Assembly: GCF_004010155.1 (NCBI RefSeq) | Contig: NZ_RRYH01000003.1 | Location: 186,001 to 250,000, forward strand | DNA: 64,000 bases | Source: Solirhodobacter olei | GTDB taxonomy: Bacteria; Pseudomonadota; Alphaproteobacteria; Rhodobacterales; Rhodobacteraceae | Direction: 5' to 3' | In this document: positions 15,862 through 23,890 of the stretch, piece after piece | How positions within the stretch are numbered: position 1 is the first letter of the stretch | Layout: each line of letters begins with the position of its first letter | Translations under genes and position numbers: made by a program | Notes under the pieces: generated by a model | Database searches by the model: none | Seen by the model: only the letters and a program-made list of their open reading frames with translations | What the model was told of the DNA's origin: nothing

Positions 15862-16776
15862 ATGAGGGGCCCTCAGCGCCCCCGGGGCGGCTTCGAGGCC
15901 GAGACGCGGCGCGACGACCGCCATATCCACACCCTCGGTAGGCGCAGCCGGTTCTCCACCGACATCTACCACAGCCTGGTCGGGATGAGCTGGCCGCGGT
16001 TCTTCCTGACCTTCGCGCTGGTCTTCGCCGGGATCAACGCGATCTTCGCCGGCCTCTACATGCTGGCGCCGGGGGAGCTTGCCGGGAAGACCGAGGGCCT
16101 GCCCACCTTCGCGAGGGATTTCTTCTTCTCGGTCCACACGCTCGCGACTGTCGGTTACGGCAATGTCGTGCCGAGTTCGCTTCTCGGCAATCTTCTGGTC
16201 ACGGTTGAAATCGGCTGCGGTATCCTGCTGATCGCGGTCACCTCCGGCCTGATGTTCGCGCGCTTCTCGCGACCTTCGGCGCGGATATTGTTCTCGCGCG
16301 TCGCGGTGATCACGGAGTTCGATGGCGCGCCCCATCTGATGTTCCGCGCCGCCAACCTCCGGCGCAACTACGTGCTGGAGGCGGGCGCGCGGCTGAGCGT
16401 GATCCGGCAGGAGGTCCACGGTAGCCAGGTGATACGGCGCTACCACGACCTGCCGCTCGTGCGGGCGCGCAACCCCGTCTTCTCGCTTTCCTGGCTGGTG
16501 ATGCACCGGATCGACGAGACGAGTCCGCTTTTCGGTCTCGACGCGGCGCAGGCGGAGGCGGATGACGTGGAGCTTGTGGTGGTAATGTCGGGCTTCGACA
16601 TGACCATGGCGCAGGACATCCACGCGCGGAACAGCTGGACCCATGACGCGATCCGCTGGGGCCATGCGTTCGTCGATATCGTCAGCTTCGAAAGTGGCGG
16701 GCGGCGCGTGCTCGACTACACCCGCTTCCACGACAGCGCGCCGGAGGCGCTGAGGGACGTCCCGCCCGAAGCCTGA
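15862..16776 (+). CDS. KirBac-type inward-rectifier K+ channel
   Basis: A 304-aa channel subunit. Two transmembrane helices (about 45-67 and 113-137) flank the pore helix and selectivity filter HTLATVGYGNVVPSS, the K+ signature TxGYG. A long C-terminal immunoglobulin-like cytoplasmic domain follows (ITEFDGAPHLMFRAANLRRN, SWLVMHRIDETSPLFGL, DMTMAQDIHARNSW), as in KirBac channels. An amphipathic slide helix precedes the first membrane helix. It is 35 bases after fabI in the same direction, so co-transcription is possible. Confidence 0.9.
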   Translation: MRGPQRPRGGFEAETRRDDRHIHTLGRRSRFSTDIYHSLVGMSWPRFFLTFALVFAGINAIFAGLYMLAPGELAGKTEGLPTFARDFFFSVHTLATVGYGNVVPSSLLGNLLVTVEIGCGILLIAVTSGLMFARFSRPSARILFSRVAVITEFDGAPHLMFRAANLRRNYVLEAGARLSVIRQEVHGSQVIRRYHDLPLVRARNPVFSLSWLVMHRIDETSPLFGLDAAQAEADDVELVVVMSGFDMTMAQDIHARNSWTHDAIRWGHAFVDIVSFESGGRRVLDYTRFHDSAPEALRDVPPEA

Positions 16777-16801
16777 GCCCCGGGCGGGAGAGGGTGGGGG
16801 G

Positions 16802-17518
16802 CTAGTGCGCCGCGCCGAGATAGGCGTCGATCACCGACTGGTCGTTCTGCAACTCAGAGACGGGCCCTTCGCGCACGACGCGGCCCGTTTCCATCACATA
16901 GGCCCGGTCGGCCACGGAGAAGGCCGCGAAGACGTCCTGCTCCACCAGCAGCACGGGGATGCCCTCGGCGCGGATGTCATTGAGGATCGCCAAAAGCTGG
17001 TCGACGATGACGGGGGCAAGGCCCAGGCTCATCTCGTCGATCATCAGCAGCTTCGGGTTCGCCATCAGCGCGCGGCCCATGGCGCACATCTGCTGCTCGC
17101 CGCCCGACATGTTGCCTGCAAGCTGGCGGCGGCGTTCCTTCAGCTTCGGGAAGAGTGTGTAGACCTGCTCGAAGCTGGCCTCCACGCCCTTGTCGCGCCT
17201 GAGATGCGCGCCCATCAGCAGGTTCTCCTCCACCGTCATGCGGGGGAAGAGCTGGCGGCCCTCCGGTACCTGGACGAGGCCGCGGGTGAAGGCGGCCTCC
17301 GGCGGCAGGGGGGCCAGGTCCTCGCCGTTGAAACGCAGCGTGCCCTGGGCCGGGATGATGCGCGAGATGGCGCGCAGCAGCGTCGTCTTGCCGGCGCCGT
17401 TGGAGCCGACCATGGCGACGATCTCGCCCGGCATGACCGAGAGTGTCAGGTCGAAGAGGACGGGCACAGGGCCGTAGCCCGCGTTCATGCCCTGGATGTT
17501 CAGAAGGGGTTCACTCAT
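16802..17518 (-). CDS. livF: branched-chain-type ABC transporter ATPase LivF
   Basis: A 238-aa ATP-binding subunit of the HAAT-type ABC importer. Walker A GSNGAGKTTLLRAIS, signature MSGGEQQMCAMGRAL, Walker B LLMIDEMSLGLAP and the LivF-type GRQLFPRMTVEENL loop are all intact. Its start overlaps the livG stop by 4 bases. It is last in the operon and convergent with the K+ channel gene, with 25 bases between the ends. Confidence 0.93.
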   Translation of the reverse strand: MSEPLLNIQGMNAGYGPVPVLFDLTLSVMPGEIVAMVGSNGAGKTTLLRAISRIIPAQGTLRFNGEDLAPLPPEAAFTRGLVQVPEGRQLFPRMTVEENLLMGAHLRRDKGVEASFEQVYTLFPKLKERRRQLAGNMSGGEQQMCAMGRALMANPKLLMIDEMSLGLAPVIVDQLLAILNDIRAEGIPVLLVEQDVFAAFSVADRAYVMETGRVVREGPVSELQNDQSVIDAYLGAAH

Positions 17519-18291
17519 TGCCGGCGCTTTCCGAGATAGGCTTCGATGACGCGCGGATCCTCGAGGACCGTCGCGGGGTCGTCGTCGGCGATCTTCTCGC
17601 CGTGATGCAGGACCATGATCCGGTCCGACAGGCTGCGGATCGCGGCGACGACATGCTCGATGATCAGAAGCGCCCGGCCCTGGCCGCGGATCTTCTTGAT
17701 CAGTTCCACGACCTCGGTCACCTCGACCGGGTTGAGGCCGGCCATCACCTCGTCTAGCAGCAGCAGCCGGGGCTCCATCGCCAGCGCCTTGGCGAATTCG
17801 AGACGCTTGCGGTCTGGCCCGCCGAGGCTGTCGGCGTTGATCTCGATCTTGCCGCCAAGCCCGGTGAACTCCAGCCACTCGCGCGCCTTCTCGCGCGCGT
17901 CGGCCATGTTCTTCTGGCCGCCGTTGCGCCCGAAAAGGGCGCCGACGGTGACGTTCTCCAGCACGGTCATGCCGTGGAACGGCTTCATCACCTGGAACGT
18001 ACGGGCGATGCCGAGATGAGCGCGCCGGAAGGCTGGCACGTCGTTGATCACCTGGCCTTCGAAGAGGACCTCGCCCTCCGACGGGGCGAGGGTGCCGGAG
18101 ATCATGTTGACGAGCGTCGTCTTGCCGGCACCGTTCGGGCCGATAAGGCCCAGCGTCTCGTTCTCGGCGATCACGAGGTCGACGTTGTTGACCGAGACGA
18201 GGCCGCCGAAGCGCCGGGTCAGGCCGCGGGTCTCGATGACGGTCCGGCCGGCCTTGGGGGCCGCGTCATGGGGGATGGGTTGCGCGCTCAC
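17515..18291 (-). CDS. livG: branched-chain-type ABC transporter ATPase LivG
   Basis: A 258-aa ATP-binding subunit. Walker A GPNGAGKTTLVNMISG, the Q-loop region ARTFQVMKPFHGMTVLENV, Walker B LLLDEVMAGLNP and His switch LIIEHVV are present. The signature normally reading LSxGxQK is here SLGGPDRKRLEFAKAL, a mild departure from LSGG. No suitable ATG exists; a GTG at 18291 overlapping the livM stop by 4 bases fits the operon's coupling pattern. Confidence 0.92.
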   Translation of the reverse strand: MSAQPIPHDAAPKAGRTVIETRGLTRRFGGLVSVNNVDLVIAENETLGLIGPNGAGKTTLVNMISGTLAPSEGEVLFEGQVINDVPAFRRAHLGIARTFQVMKPFHGMTVLENVTVGALFGRNGGQKNMADAREKAREWLEFTGLGGKIEINADSLGGPDRKRLEFAKALAMEPRLLLLDEVMAGLNPVEVTEVVELIKKIRGQGRALLIIEHVVAAIRSLSDRIMVLHHGEKIADDDPATVLEDPRVIEAYLGKRRQ

Positions 18292-19235
18292 AGCCGGTTC
18301 TCCGTGATGTTGCGGACGAAATAGCGCCAGGAGAGGGCGCGGCCGCGGCCGACGACATCGGCAAGGCCCCGCGGCATGAAGATCACCGCCAGAACGATGA
18401 CGAGGCCGAAGAGCAGCGCCGCTGCGGTGGAGATCTGGGCAGCCAGGATCTCGTAGACCGCCGACAGGACGAACGAGCCGACCACTGGGCCGAAGACGGT
18501 GCCCGGCCCGCCAAAGACGCACATGATGACCATCCGGACGTTCAGCGTGGAATCGAAGGCCGAGGCTGGATCGACGAAGGTGAACCAATAGGCGTGGATC
18601 CCGCCCGCGACTGCCGTGAAGACGGAGGCGAGGATCAGCGCCGTCACCTTGTAGAGCGTGGCGTTCACGCCCATCGTGCCGGCGGCGTCCTCGTCCTCGC
18701 GGATGGCGATCAGGCCCATGCCATAGCGCGAGCGGCTGACCCACCAGACCGTTGCGGTGCAAAGGACCAGAAGGCCCAGCGAGAGCTCGTAGAACATCGT
18801 GTCGTTGCGCGTCAGCGGCAGGACAAGGCCGATGTTCTTGTTGGCGATGGAGAGGTTCGAGAAAATCGCCAGCATGGCGCCGTTCAGCCCCAGCGTGGCG
18901 ATCGCGAAATAGGGTCCGCGCAGCCGCAGGATCGGCAGGCCGACCACCGCCGCCCCGATCACGGCAAGCACGACGCCGATGGCGAGACCGACACCGAAGG
19001 GCAAGTGATAGGTCGCCATCGCAATGCCGGTCCCGTAGGTGCCGAGCCCGTAGAAGACCGAGTTGCCGAAGGAGACATAGCCCCCGAAGCCGCCCAGGAT
19101 GTTCCAGGCTTGAGCCAGCGTGGCCAGAAGCAGGGCGTTGATCCAGAACTGGATCATCGTGTCGGAGGCGAAACCGGGAATGAAGGCCATGAAGACGGCG
19201 ATCACGATGGCTGCGGGAAGGATGAAGCGTTTCAT
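18288..19235 (-). CDS. livM: branched-chain-type ABC transporter permease LivM
   Basis: A 315-aa inner-membrane permease with about nine hydrophobic segments. Family motifs include AQAWNILGGFGGYVSFGNSVFYGLGTYG (LivM permease signature), LRLRGPYFAIATLG, and the EAA-like RYGMGLIAIREDEDAAGTMGVN. It starts in the ATGA overlap with livH. Start and stop codons of livH, livM, livG and livF are all interlocked. Confidence 0.93.
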   Translation of the reverse strand: MKRFILPAAIVIAVFMAFIPGFASDTMIQFWINALLLATLAQAWNILGGFGGYVSFGNSVFYGLGTYGTGIAMATYHLPFGVGLAIGVVLAVIGAAVVGLPILRLRGPYFAIATLGLNGAMLAIFSNLSIANKNIGLVLPLTRNDTMFYELSLGLLVLCTATVWWVSRSRYGMGLIAIREDEDAAGTMGVNATLYKVTALILASVFTAVAGGIHAYWFTFVDPASAFDSTLNVRMVIMCVFGGPGTVFGPVVGSFVLSAVYEILAAQISTAAALLFGLVIVLAVIFMPRGLADVVGRGRALSWRYFVRNITENRL

Positions 19236-20092
19236 CAGGCGGCCCTCACGGCGCGGCTGGGGCGGACGACGAGCACGACGACCAGAAGGCCGAAGCTGAT
19301 CACGTCGGTATAGGTCGGCCCGATGTAGAGCGCGGTCAGCGACTCCGCGATGCCGACGAAGATGCCGCCGAAGATGACGTAGAAGGGGTTTGAAAGTCCC
19401 CCGATGATGGCTATGACGAAGCTCTTGGCCGTCAGGCTGGCGCCGATATAGGGCGTCAGGTTCGAGATCATGCCGTAGAGCCCACCGGCGGCCCCGGCAA
19501 GGGCGGTGCCGATGCCGAAGGTCACGGCGTAAAGGACGCGCGGGTTGACGCCGTAGAGCCGCGCCGCAGTAAGGTTCTGCGCGGTCGCCCGGATCGCGCG
19601 GCCGAGCGGCAGGCGGTTCAGTACGAACCACAGGATCGATGCCAGCGCGATGGCGACGAGGAAGGCGGCCAACCGCACGACCGAGACAGTCAGCCCGCCG
19701 ACGGGGAAGTTGTTCCCGGCGTAGGTGGGGTTGATGGTGCGGAAGTCCGCGGTGAACAGAAGCTGCGCCGTGAAGGTCAGCACGACCTGCAGGCCGAAGG
19801 TGATCAGCAGCGTGTTCAGCATCTTCGAGCGCACGATGAGGTTCAGCACCCCCCATTGCAGTGCGAAGCCGAAGCAGAACATGATCACCATGGCGATCGG
19901 CAGGGCCACGAACGGGTCGATCCCCGCCAGCGTGAACAGATAATAGGTGACATAGCCGCCCAGCATGATCAGGGCGCCATGGCTGAGGTTCACGATGTTC
20001 AGAACCCCCCAGACCAGCGCCATGCCGAGGGCCATGAGCCCGTAAAGGCCGCCCAGGAGCACGCCGTTGAGCAGGATTTGCGCGAGAACCAC
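19235..20092 (-). CDS. livH: branched-chain-type ABC transporter permease LivH
   Basis: A 285-aa inner-membrane permease. Seen: LILNGVLLGGLYGLMALGMALVWGVLNIVNLSHG (family N-terminus), LGRAIRATAQNLTAARLYGVNPR with the EAA-like loop, and FVIAIIGGLSNPFYVIFGG. It is separated from the upstream binding-protein gene by 60 bases that contain a strong hairpin. Confidence 0.93.
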   Translation of the reverse strand: MVLAQILLNGVLLGGLYGLMALGMALVWGVLNIVNLSHGALIMLGGYVTYYLFTLAGIDPFVALPIAMVIMFCFGFALQWGVLNLIVRSKMLNTLLITFGLQVVLTFTAQLLFTADFRTINPTYAGNNFPVGGLTVSVVRLAAFLVAIALASILWFVLNRLPLGRAIRATAQNLTAARLYGVNPRVLYAVTFGIGTALAGAAGGLYGMISNLTPYIGASLTAKSFVIAIIGGLSNPFYVIFGGIFVGIAESLTALYIGPTYTDVISFGLLVVVLVVRPSRAVRAA

Positions 20093-20112
20093 TGTCCCGT
20101 TCCTCCGATATG

Positions 20113-20141
20113 TCCCGGGCGCCGGGGATCGGCGCCCGGGA
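20113..20141 (-). terminator. hairpin between binding-protein gene and livH
   Basis: A perfect 11-bp stem (TCCCGGGCGCC with its complement, 7-base loop) without a T-tract. Such hairpins after the binding-protein gene of ABC operons commonly protect the upstream mRNA or lower readthrough, giving excess binding protein over permease. Function here is inferred from position. Confidence 0.6.
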
Positions 20142-20152
20142 GATTGGTCACA

Positions 20153-21358
20153 TCAACGCTTGTCCCAGGCCGGGGCCGGGTACATGGGCTTGTTGATGAA
20201 GTGGTCGGTGTAGACCGGCTTCAGCTGGCCGTCCTGGATCTGCACGACGATCTGCGGCAGGTTGATCTGGCCGTTCGAGCCATACTTCACCTTGGCGTAG
20301 AGGCTGTCGAAGTTGCTGGAGGCGATGGCGTCGCGCACCTTCTTCGGGTTCAGCGAACCGGCCTTCTCGATCGCGTAGACGTAGGTTTCCACGTCGGCCG
20401 CGCCCGAGGCTGCGTGGTAGTCCGGGTCATAGCCGTATTTCGCCTTGTATTCCTTGGCGAATTCGGCGGCGTCGCCGAACCACTTGTCCTTCAGCGAGGC
20501 GTCCGGCAACCAGGTCGTCATGCCGAAGGCATAGTTGGCGTCCTTGCCGAGCGCGTTGCGGAAGTCGGCGGTCGGAACACCCACGGTGAAGGCGTACATG
20601 TCCGCCGGAGAGACGTTCAGCTGCTTCATCTGGCGCAGGAAGTTCAGCGCCTCGGTCTCATGGCCGCTCCACAGGATGCTGTCGACCTTGGCCGCCTTGA
20701 TCTTGGTCAGGATCGACGAGAAGTCGCTGCTGTTCTCGGCGTAGCTCTCGTCCACGGCAATCTTCATGCCGGCCTTCTTGATCAGCTTGCGCGTGCCCTT
20801 GGCGACCGAGACGTCGAAGCTGTCATCGGCGGCGACGAGCGCGACGGTCTTCGCGGTGGGCTTCAGCTTGCCCATCATCTCCAGCGTCGAGCCGTAGTAG
20901 TTGCCTGCCGGCGGCAGGGTGCCGAAGACGTACTTGTAACCGCGCGAGAAGATCTGACCCGAGGAACCGCCGCCCTCGACCATCGGGATCTGGTACTTTT
21001 CGGCCACCGAGCTGTCGGAGATCACGAAGTTCGAGGCGAACGGCCCGAGCAGGAAGTTTACCTTGTCCGAGCTGACGAGCTGCACGTACTGGCGCACGGA
21101 GAGGTTCACGTCCGACTGGTTGTCGAGCATGTCGAGCTTCAGCTTGTAGGTCTTGCCACCGACCTTGACGCCGCCGGCCGCGTTGATCTTTTCGACCGCA
21201 AGCGCGTAGGCGTCCTTGTAGTAGCGGCCGGTGTTGGCCGTGGCGCCGGTCATCTGGACCGAGGCGCCAAGGGTGATGACGTTCTCCGCCGCCGCAGGCA
21301 GGGCAGAGAGCGCCGTCGCCGCGAGCAGCGCCGCGGACAGGGCCAGGGATTTTTTCAT
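20153..21358 (-). CDS. ABC transporter periplasmic binding protein (type I, LivK-like)
   Basis: A 401-aa periplasmic protein. A signal peptide (about 1-24, ending PAAAE) is followed by a Peripla_BP_6 fold: [67 protein letters not shown], and [21 protein letters not shown]. The ligand is unknown: the fold serves branched-chain amino acids, amides, urea and aromatic acids. I chose ATG 21358 because GGAGGAG lies 5-10 bases upstream. It lies 38 bases after a TRAP binding-protein gene and heads the liv-type permease genes. Confidence 0.88.
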   Translation of the reverse strand: MKKSLALSAALLAATALSALPAAAENVITLGASVQMTGATANTGRYYKDAYALAVEKINAAGGVKVGGKTYKLKLDMLDNQSDVNLSVRQYVQLVSSDKVNFLLGPFASNFVISDSSVAEKYQIPMVEGGGSSGQIFSRGYKYVFGTLPPAGNYYGSTLEMMGKLKPTAKTVALVAADDSFDVSVAKGTRKLIKKAGMKIAVDESYAENSSDFSSILTKIKAAKVDSILWSGHETEALNFLRQMKQLNVSPADMYAFTVGVPTADFRNALGKDANYAFGMTTWLPDASLKDKWFGDAAEFAKEYKAKYGYDPDYHAASGAADVETYVYAIEKAGSLNPKKVRDAIASSNFDSLYAKVKYGSNGQINLPQIVVQIQDGQLKPVYTDHFINKPMYPAPAWDKR

Positions 21359-21396
21359 CAGGTCTCCTCCGTTTTGGATGTTTTCAGGGGCGCGGC

Positions 21397-22422
21397 TCAT
21401 TCGCCGTCCCCGCGGGTTTGGGCGGCGAGGCGCTTGTCGATCGCCTGCGCCGCCGCAATGTTTTCCGGGCCGACATCGGCGCGGAATTCGGCCCAGACCG
21501 GTTGCATCGCCTTCACCCAGGCGGCGCGCTCGGCCGGTGTCAGTTGCCTTATGTGCCCGCCAGCCGCGAGGATCGCGGCGCGGGACTTCGCCTCCACCTG
21601 CGTTACCGCCGCATTCCGCTCGACCGTCACCTGGTGCAGGATCGAGAGGAACTGGCGGCGGATCGCCGGCGGCAGGCTGTTGAGGAAGTCGGTCGACGTC
21701 ACGACGAGGTATTCGAGTACGCCGTGGTTCGTTTCGGTGATGCCGTCCTGAACCTTGTAGAACTTCTGGGCGTAGATGTTCGACCAGGTGTTCTCCTGTC
21801 CGTCGACCACGCCAGTCTTCAGCGCGGAATAGACGTCCGAAAAGGCGATCGACTGCGGCTGCGCACCAAGCGCGCGGATCTCGGCGGCGATCACGTCGGA
21901 GGGCTGAATGCGGAACTTCAGCCCCTTGGCATCCGCCGGCCAGACCAGCGGGCGATTGGCCGAGAACTGCTTCATTCCCGAATGCCAGAACTCCAGCCCC
22001 GTCAGTCCGCGCGAAAGCATCGCGTTCTTCATCTTCGCCCCGGCAGGTGAAGCCTCGAAGGCGCTGACGGCTGCGAGGTTGGTGAAGAGGAAGGGCAGGT
22101 CGAAGAGGCGGAAGACCTTGGTGAAGGCCTCGAATTTCGAGAGTGATGGCGCGGCGAGCTGCACGTCCCCCTGCAGCATGGCCTGCAGCACCGTGTCGTC
22201 GTCGTAGAGCGTCGAATCCGGGTAGACGATGACGCAGACCTTGCCCGCCATCTCACGGTTCACGCGGTCGGCGAAGATCTGGGCGGCGATGCCTTTCGGG
22301 TTATCCGTGGCCGATACGACGGTGGCGAACTTGACGACGATGTCAGAGGGCGTGCAGGGCCCGGCGAACGCAGGCAGTGCGGCGGAGAGCGCCAGCACCA
22401 ATGCCGCGGCCAGAGCCTTCAT
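21397..22422 (-). CDS. dctP: TRAP transporter solute-binding protein (DctP family)
   Basis: A 341-aa periplasmic protein with a signal peptide (about 1-20, ending in AFAG). It carries the DctP motif set: [67 protein letters not shown]; the Arg in KFRIQ is the conserved carboxylate-binding residue of the family. C4-dicarboxylates or related organic acids are likely ligands. No DctQ or DctM membrane genes adjoin it; instead an ABC importer follows, and dctD-dctB lie upstream. The start at 22422 is followed by a good signal peptide and preceded by a GGGAGGGGA. Confidence 0.9.
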   Translation of the reverse strand: MKALAAALVLALSAALPAFAGPCTPSDIVVKFATVVSATDNPKGIAAQIFADRVNREMAGKVCVIVYPDSTLYDDDTVLQAMLQGDVQLAAPSLSKFEAFTKVFRLFDLPFLFTNLAAVSAFEASPAGAKMKNAMLSRGLTGLEFWHSGMKQFSANRPLVWPADAKGLKFRIQPSDVIAAEIRALGAQPQSIAFSDVYSALKTGVVDGQENTWSNIYAQKFYKVQDGITETNHGVLEYLVVTSTDFLNSLPPAIRRQFLSILHQVTVERNAAVTQVEAKSRAAILAAGGHIRQLTPAERAAWVKAMQPVWAEFRADVGPENIAAAQAIDKRLAAQTRGDGE

Positions 22423-22563
22423 CACATCCCCTCCCAAAAACCTTGTCGCTGCCGGGTTGGTCCCGAGCTTGGAAAGAGAGCATGGACGGCGCGCGGCATC
22501 TGGCAATGGGAAAACAGCACACGCTATCGTGATCCGCTTTAATCTATGTTTTGCATGTCCTTA

Positions 22564-22575
22564 GCGGATTTCCGC
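22564..22575. promoter_or_regulatory. palindromic operator candidate 1 upstream of dctP
   Basis: GCGGA-TT-TCCGC, a perfect inverted repeat, in the gap between dctD and dctP. A closely related palindrome lies 45 bp away (centre to centre), about four helical turns, as expected for a pair of activator sites. The natural candidate binder is DctD. Confidence 0.5.
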
Positions 22576-22607
22576 CTGAATTTCTGCGGCGCAGCTGTAA
22601 CAACGTA

Positions 22608-22621
22608 TGCGGAAAACCGCA
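22608..22621. promoter_or_regulatory. palindromic operator candidate 2 upstream of dctP
   Basis: TGCGG-AAAA-CCGCA, a perfect inverted repeat sharing the GCGGA/CCGC core with site 1. Both are 140-190 bp upstream of dctP. No -24/-12 (sigma-54) element is visible between them and the gene. Confidence 0.5.
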
Positions 22622-22663
22622 CAGATGTTGGCGCAAACGGGCGGGGAGCCGCACGGTTCAGGT

Positions 22664-23890
22664 TCAGGCGCGGTAATCCTCCGGCCGGATACCATGGCGC
22701 GTGAGCTTGTCGTAGAAGGTCTTGCGAGGCAAGCGCAGCGCCTGGGCCGCAAGCGTCGCATTGCCGTTTTGCCGCCGAAGCGCGTCCTGCAGGAGCGAGC
22801 GCTCGACCTGTGCCATCTGCTCGGCCAGCCCCGTGCCCGTGTCCTCCTCGCCGTCGGGCAGACCCATGGCAAAGCGCATGGCCGCGTTCATCAGCGCCCG
22901 CGCGTTGCCCGGCCAGTCCTGCGCCATCAGCCGGGCAGTGACGGCAGGGGTCACCTCCGGCTCCGGCAGGCCGGCCTGTTCGCAGGCCTGGCTGAGGTAA
23001 TGGCGGAACATCACCGGGATGTCCTCGGGGTGCTCGCGCAGCGCCGGCATCCGGATCGGCATCGCGTCGAGCTTGTAGTAGAGATCCGCATGGAACCGCC
23101 CGGCGCGGGCCTCGGCGGCGAGGTCGCGGTAGGTGCCGGCGATGACGCGGGCGCCGCCGGTGCCGTCGAGCAGGTCGAGAAGCGCGAATTGCGCAGCCGG
23201 AGACAGGCCCGCGACCTCGTCGATGAAGATCGTGCCGCCCTCGGCATGCTCGAAGGCCTGGGCCAGGCTTTCGGGCCCGGCGGAGGGACCGGCGAGCTTC
23301 TGGAACGGCCGCGCAGCGGCGCCGGAGAGCAGGTGGATCACCTCGGCCACCTTGGGGATGCCGGTGCCCGGCTCTCCGGTGATCAGCACCTCGGCGGAGG
23401 TGCGCGCGGTCATTCGGGCACGTTCGCGCAGCTCCTCTGACTGGCGGGAGAGGCCGAAGATCATCCGTGCGGCGGCATCGCCCGATTGCAGCTGGCGCTT
23501 GAGCTGGCGGTTCTCCAGCACCAGCGCACGGGTCTTCAGCGCCTTGTCGATCACCGCAAGCAGGTCCGCCGGTGCGCAGGGCTTTTCAAGAAAATCGAAG
23601 GCGCCTGACGCGATACCGCGCACCGCCATCGGGATGTCGCCTTCGCCGGTCAGCAGGATCACCGGCAGTTCGGAGTCGATGCTGCGGGCATGTTCCAGAA
23701 GCGCGAAGCCGTCCTTGCCGGGCATGCGGATATCGGAGACGACGACGCCGGGGAAATCGCGCGAGATATGGTCCTTCGCCTCGATATAGGAGCCGGCGAG
23801 GATCGGCCGCAGCTCTGCGAGTTCCAGGGTCTGGCCAAGCGCCTCGCGCACCGCGCGGTCATCGTCGACAAGGAGGATGGTGCGGCTCAT
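22664..23890 (-). CDS. dctD: DctD-type response regulator lacking the sigma-54 contact loop
   Basis: A 408-aa NtrC-family regulator. The receiver domain is intact (DDD at 10-11, phospho-acceptor Asp53 in VVSDIRMPGKDG, Lys103). The AAA+ domain is degenerate: the Walker A segment reads GEPGTGIPK (172-180), with Ile where the lysine should be, and the GAFTGA loop is absent, the region going straight from RPFQKLAGPS to the intact Walker B GGTIFIDEV. The C-terminal Fis-type HTH is intact (NGNATLAAQALRLPRKTFYDKLTRHGI). Sigma-54 activation is therefore unlikely; it may act on sigma-70-type promoters, as reported for the Rhodobacter capsulatus NtrC that lacks this loop. It overlaps dctB by 4 bases. 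Confidence 0.9.
   Translation of the reverse strand: MSRTILLVDDDRAVREALGQTLELAELRPILAGSYIEAKDHISRDFPGVVVSDIRMPGKDGFALLEHARSIDSELPVILLTGEGDIPMAVRGIASGAFDFLEKPCAPADLLAVIDKALKTRALVLENRQLKRQLQSGDAAARMIFGLSRQSEELRERARMTARTSAEVLITGEPGTGIPKVAEVIHLLSGAAARPFQKLAGPSAGPESLAQAFEHAEGGTIFIDEVAGLSPAAQFALLDLLDGTGGARVIAGTYRDLAAEARAGRFHADLYYKLDAMPIRMPALREHPEDIPVMFRHYLSQACEQAGLPEPEVTPAVTARLMAQDWPGNARALMNAAMRFAMGLPDGEEDTGTGLAEQMAQVERSLLQDALRRQNGNATLAAQALRLPRKTFYDKLTRHGIRPEDYRA

Noticed and set aside
22430-22560. Sigma-54 promoter in front of dctP
   Set aside because: No TGGCAC-N5-TTGC pattern occurs on the minus strand. This also fits the missing GAFTGA loop in DctD.
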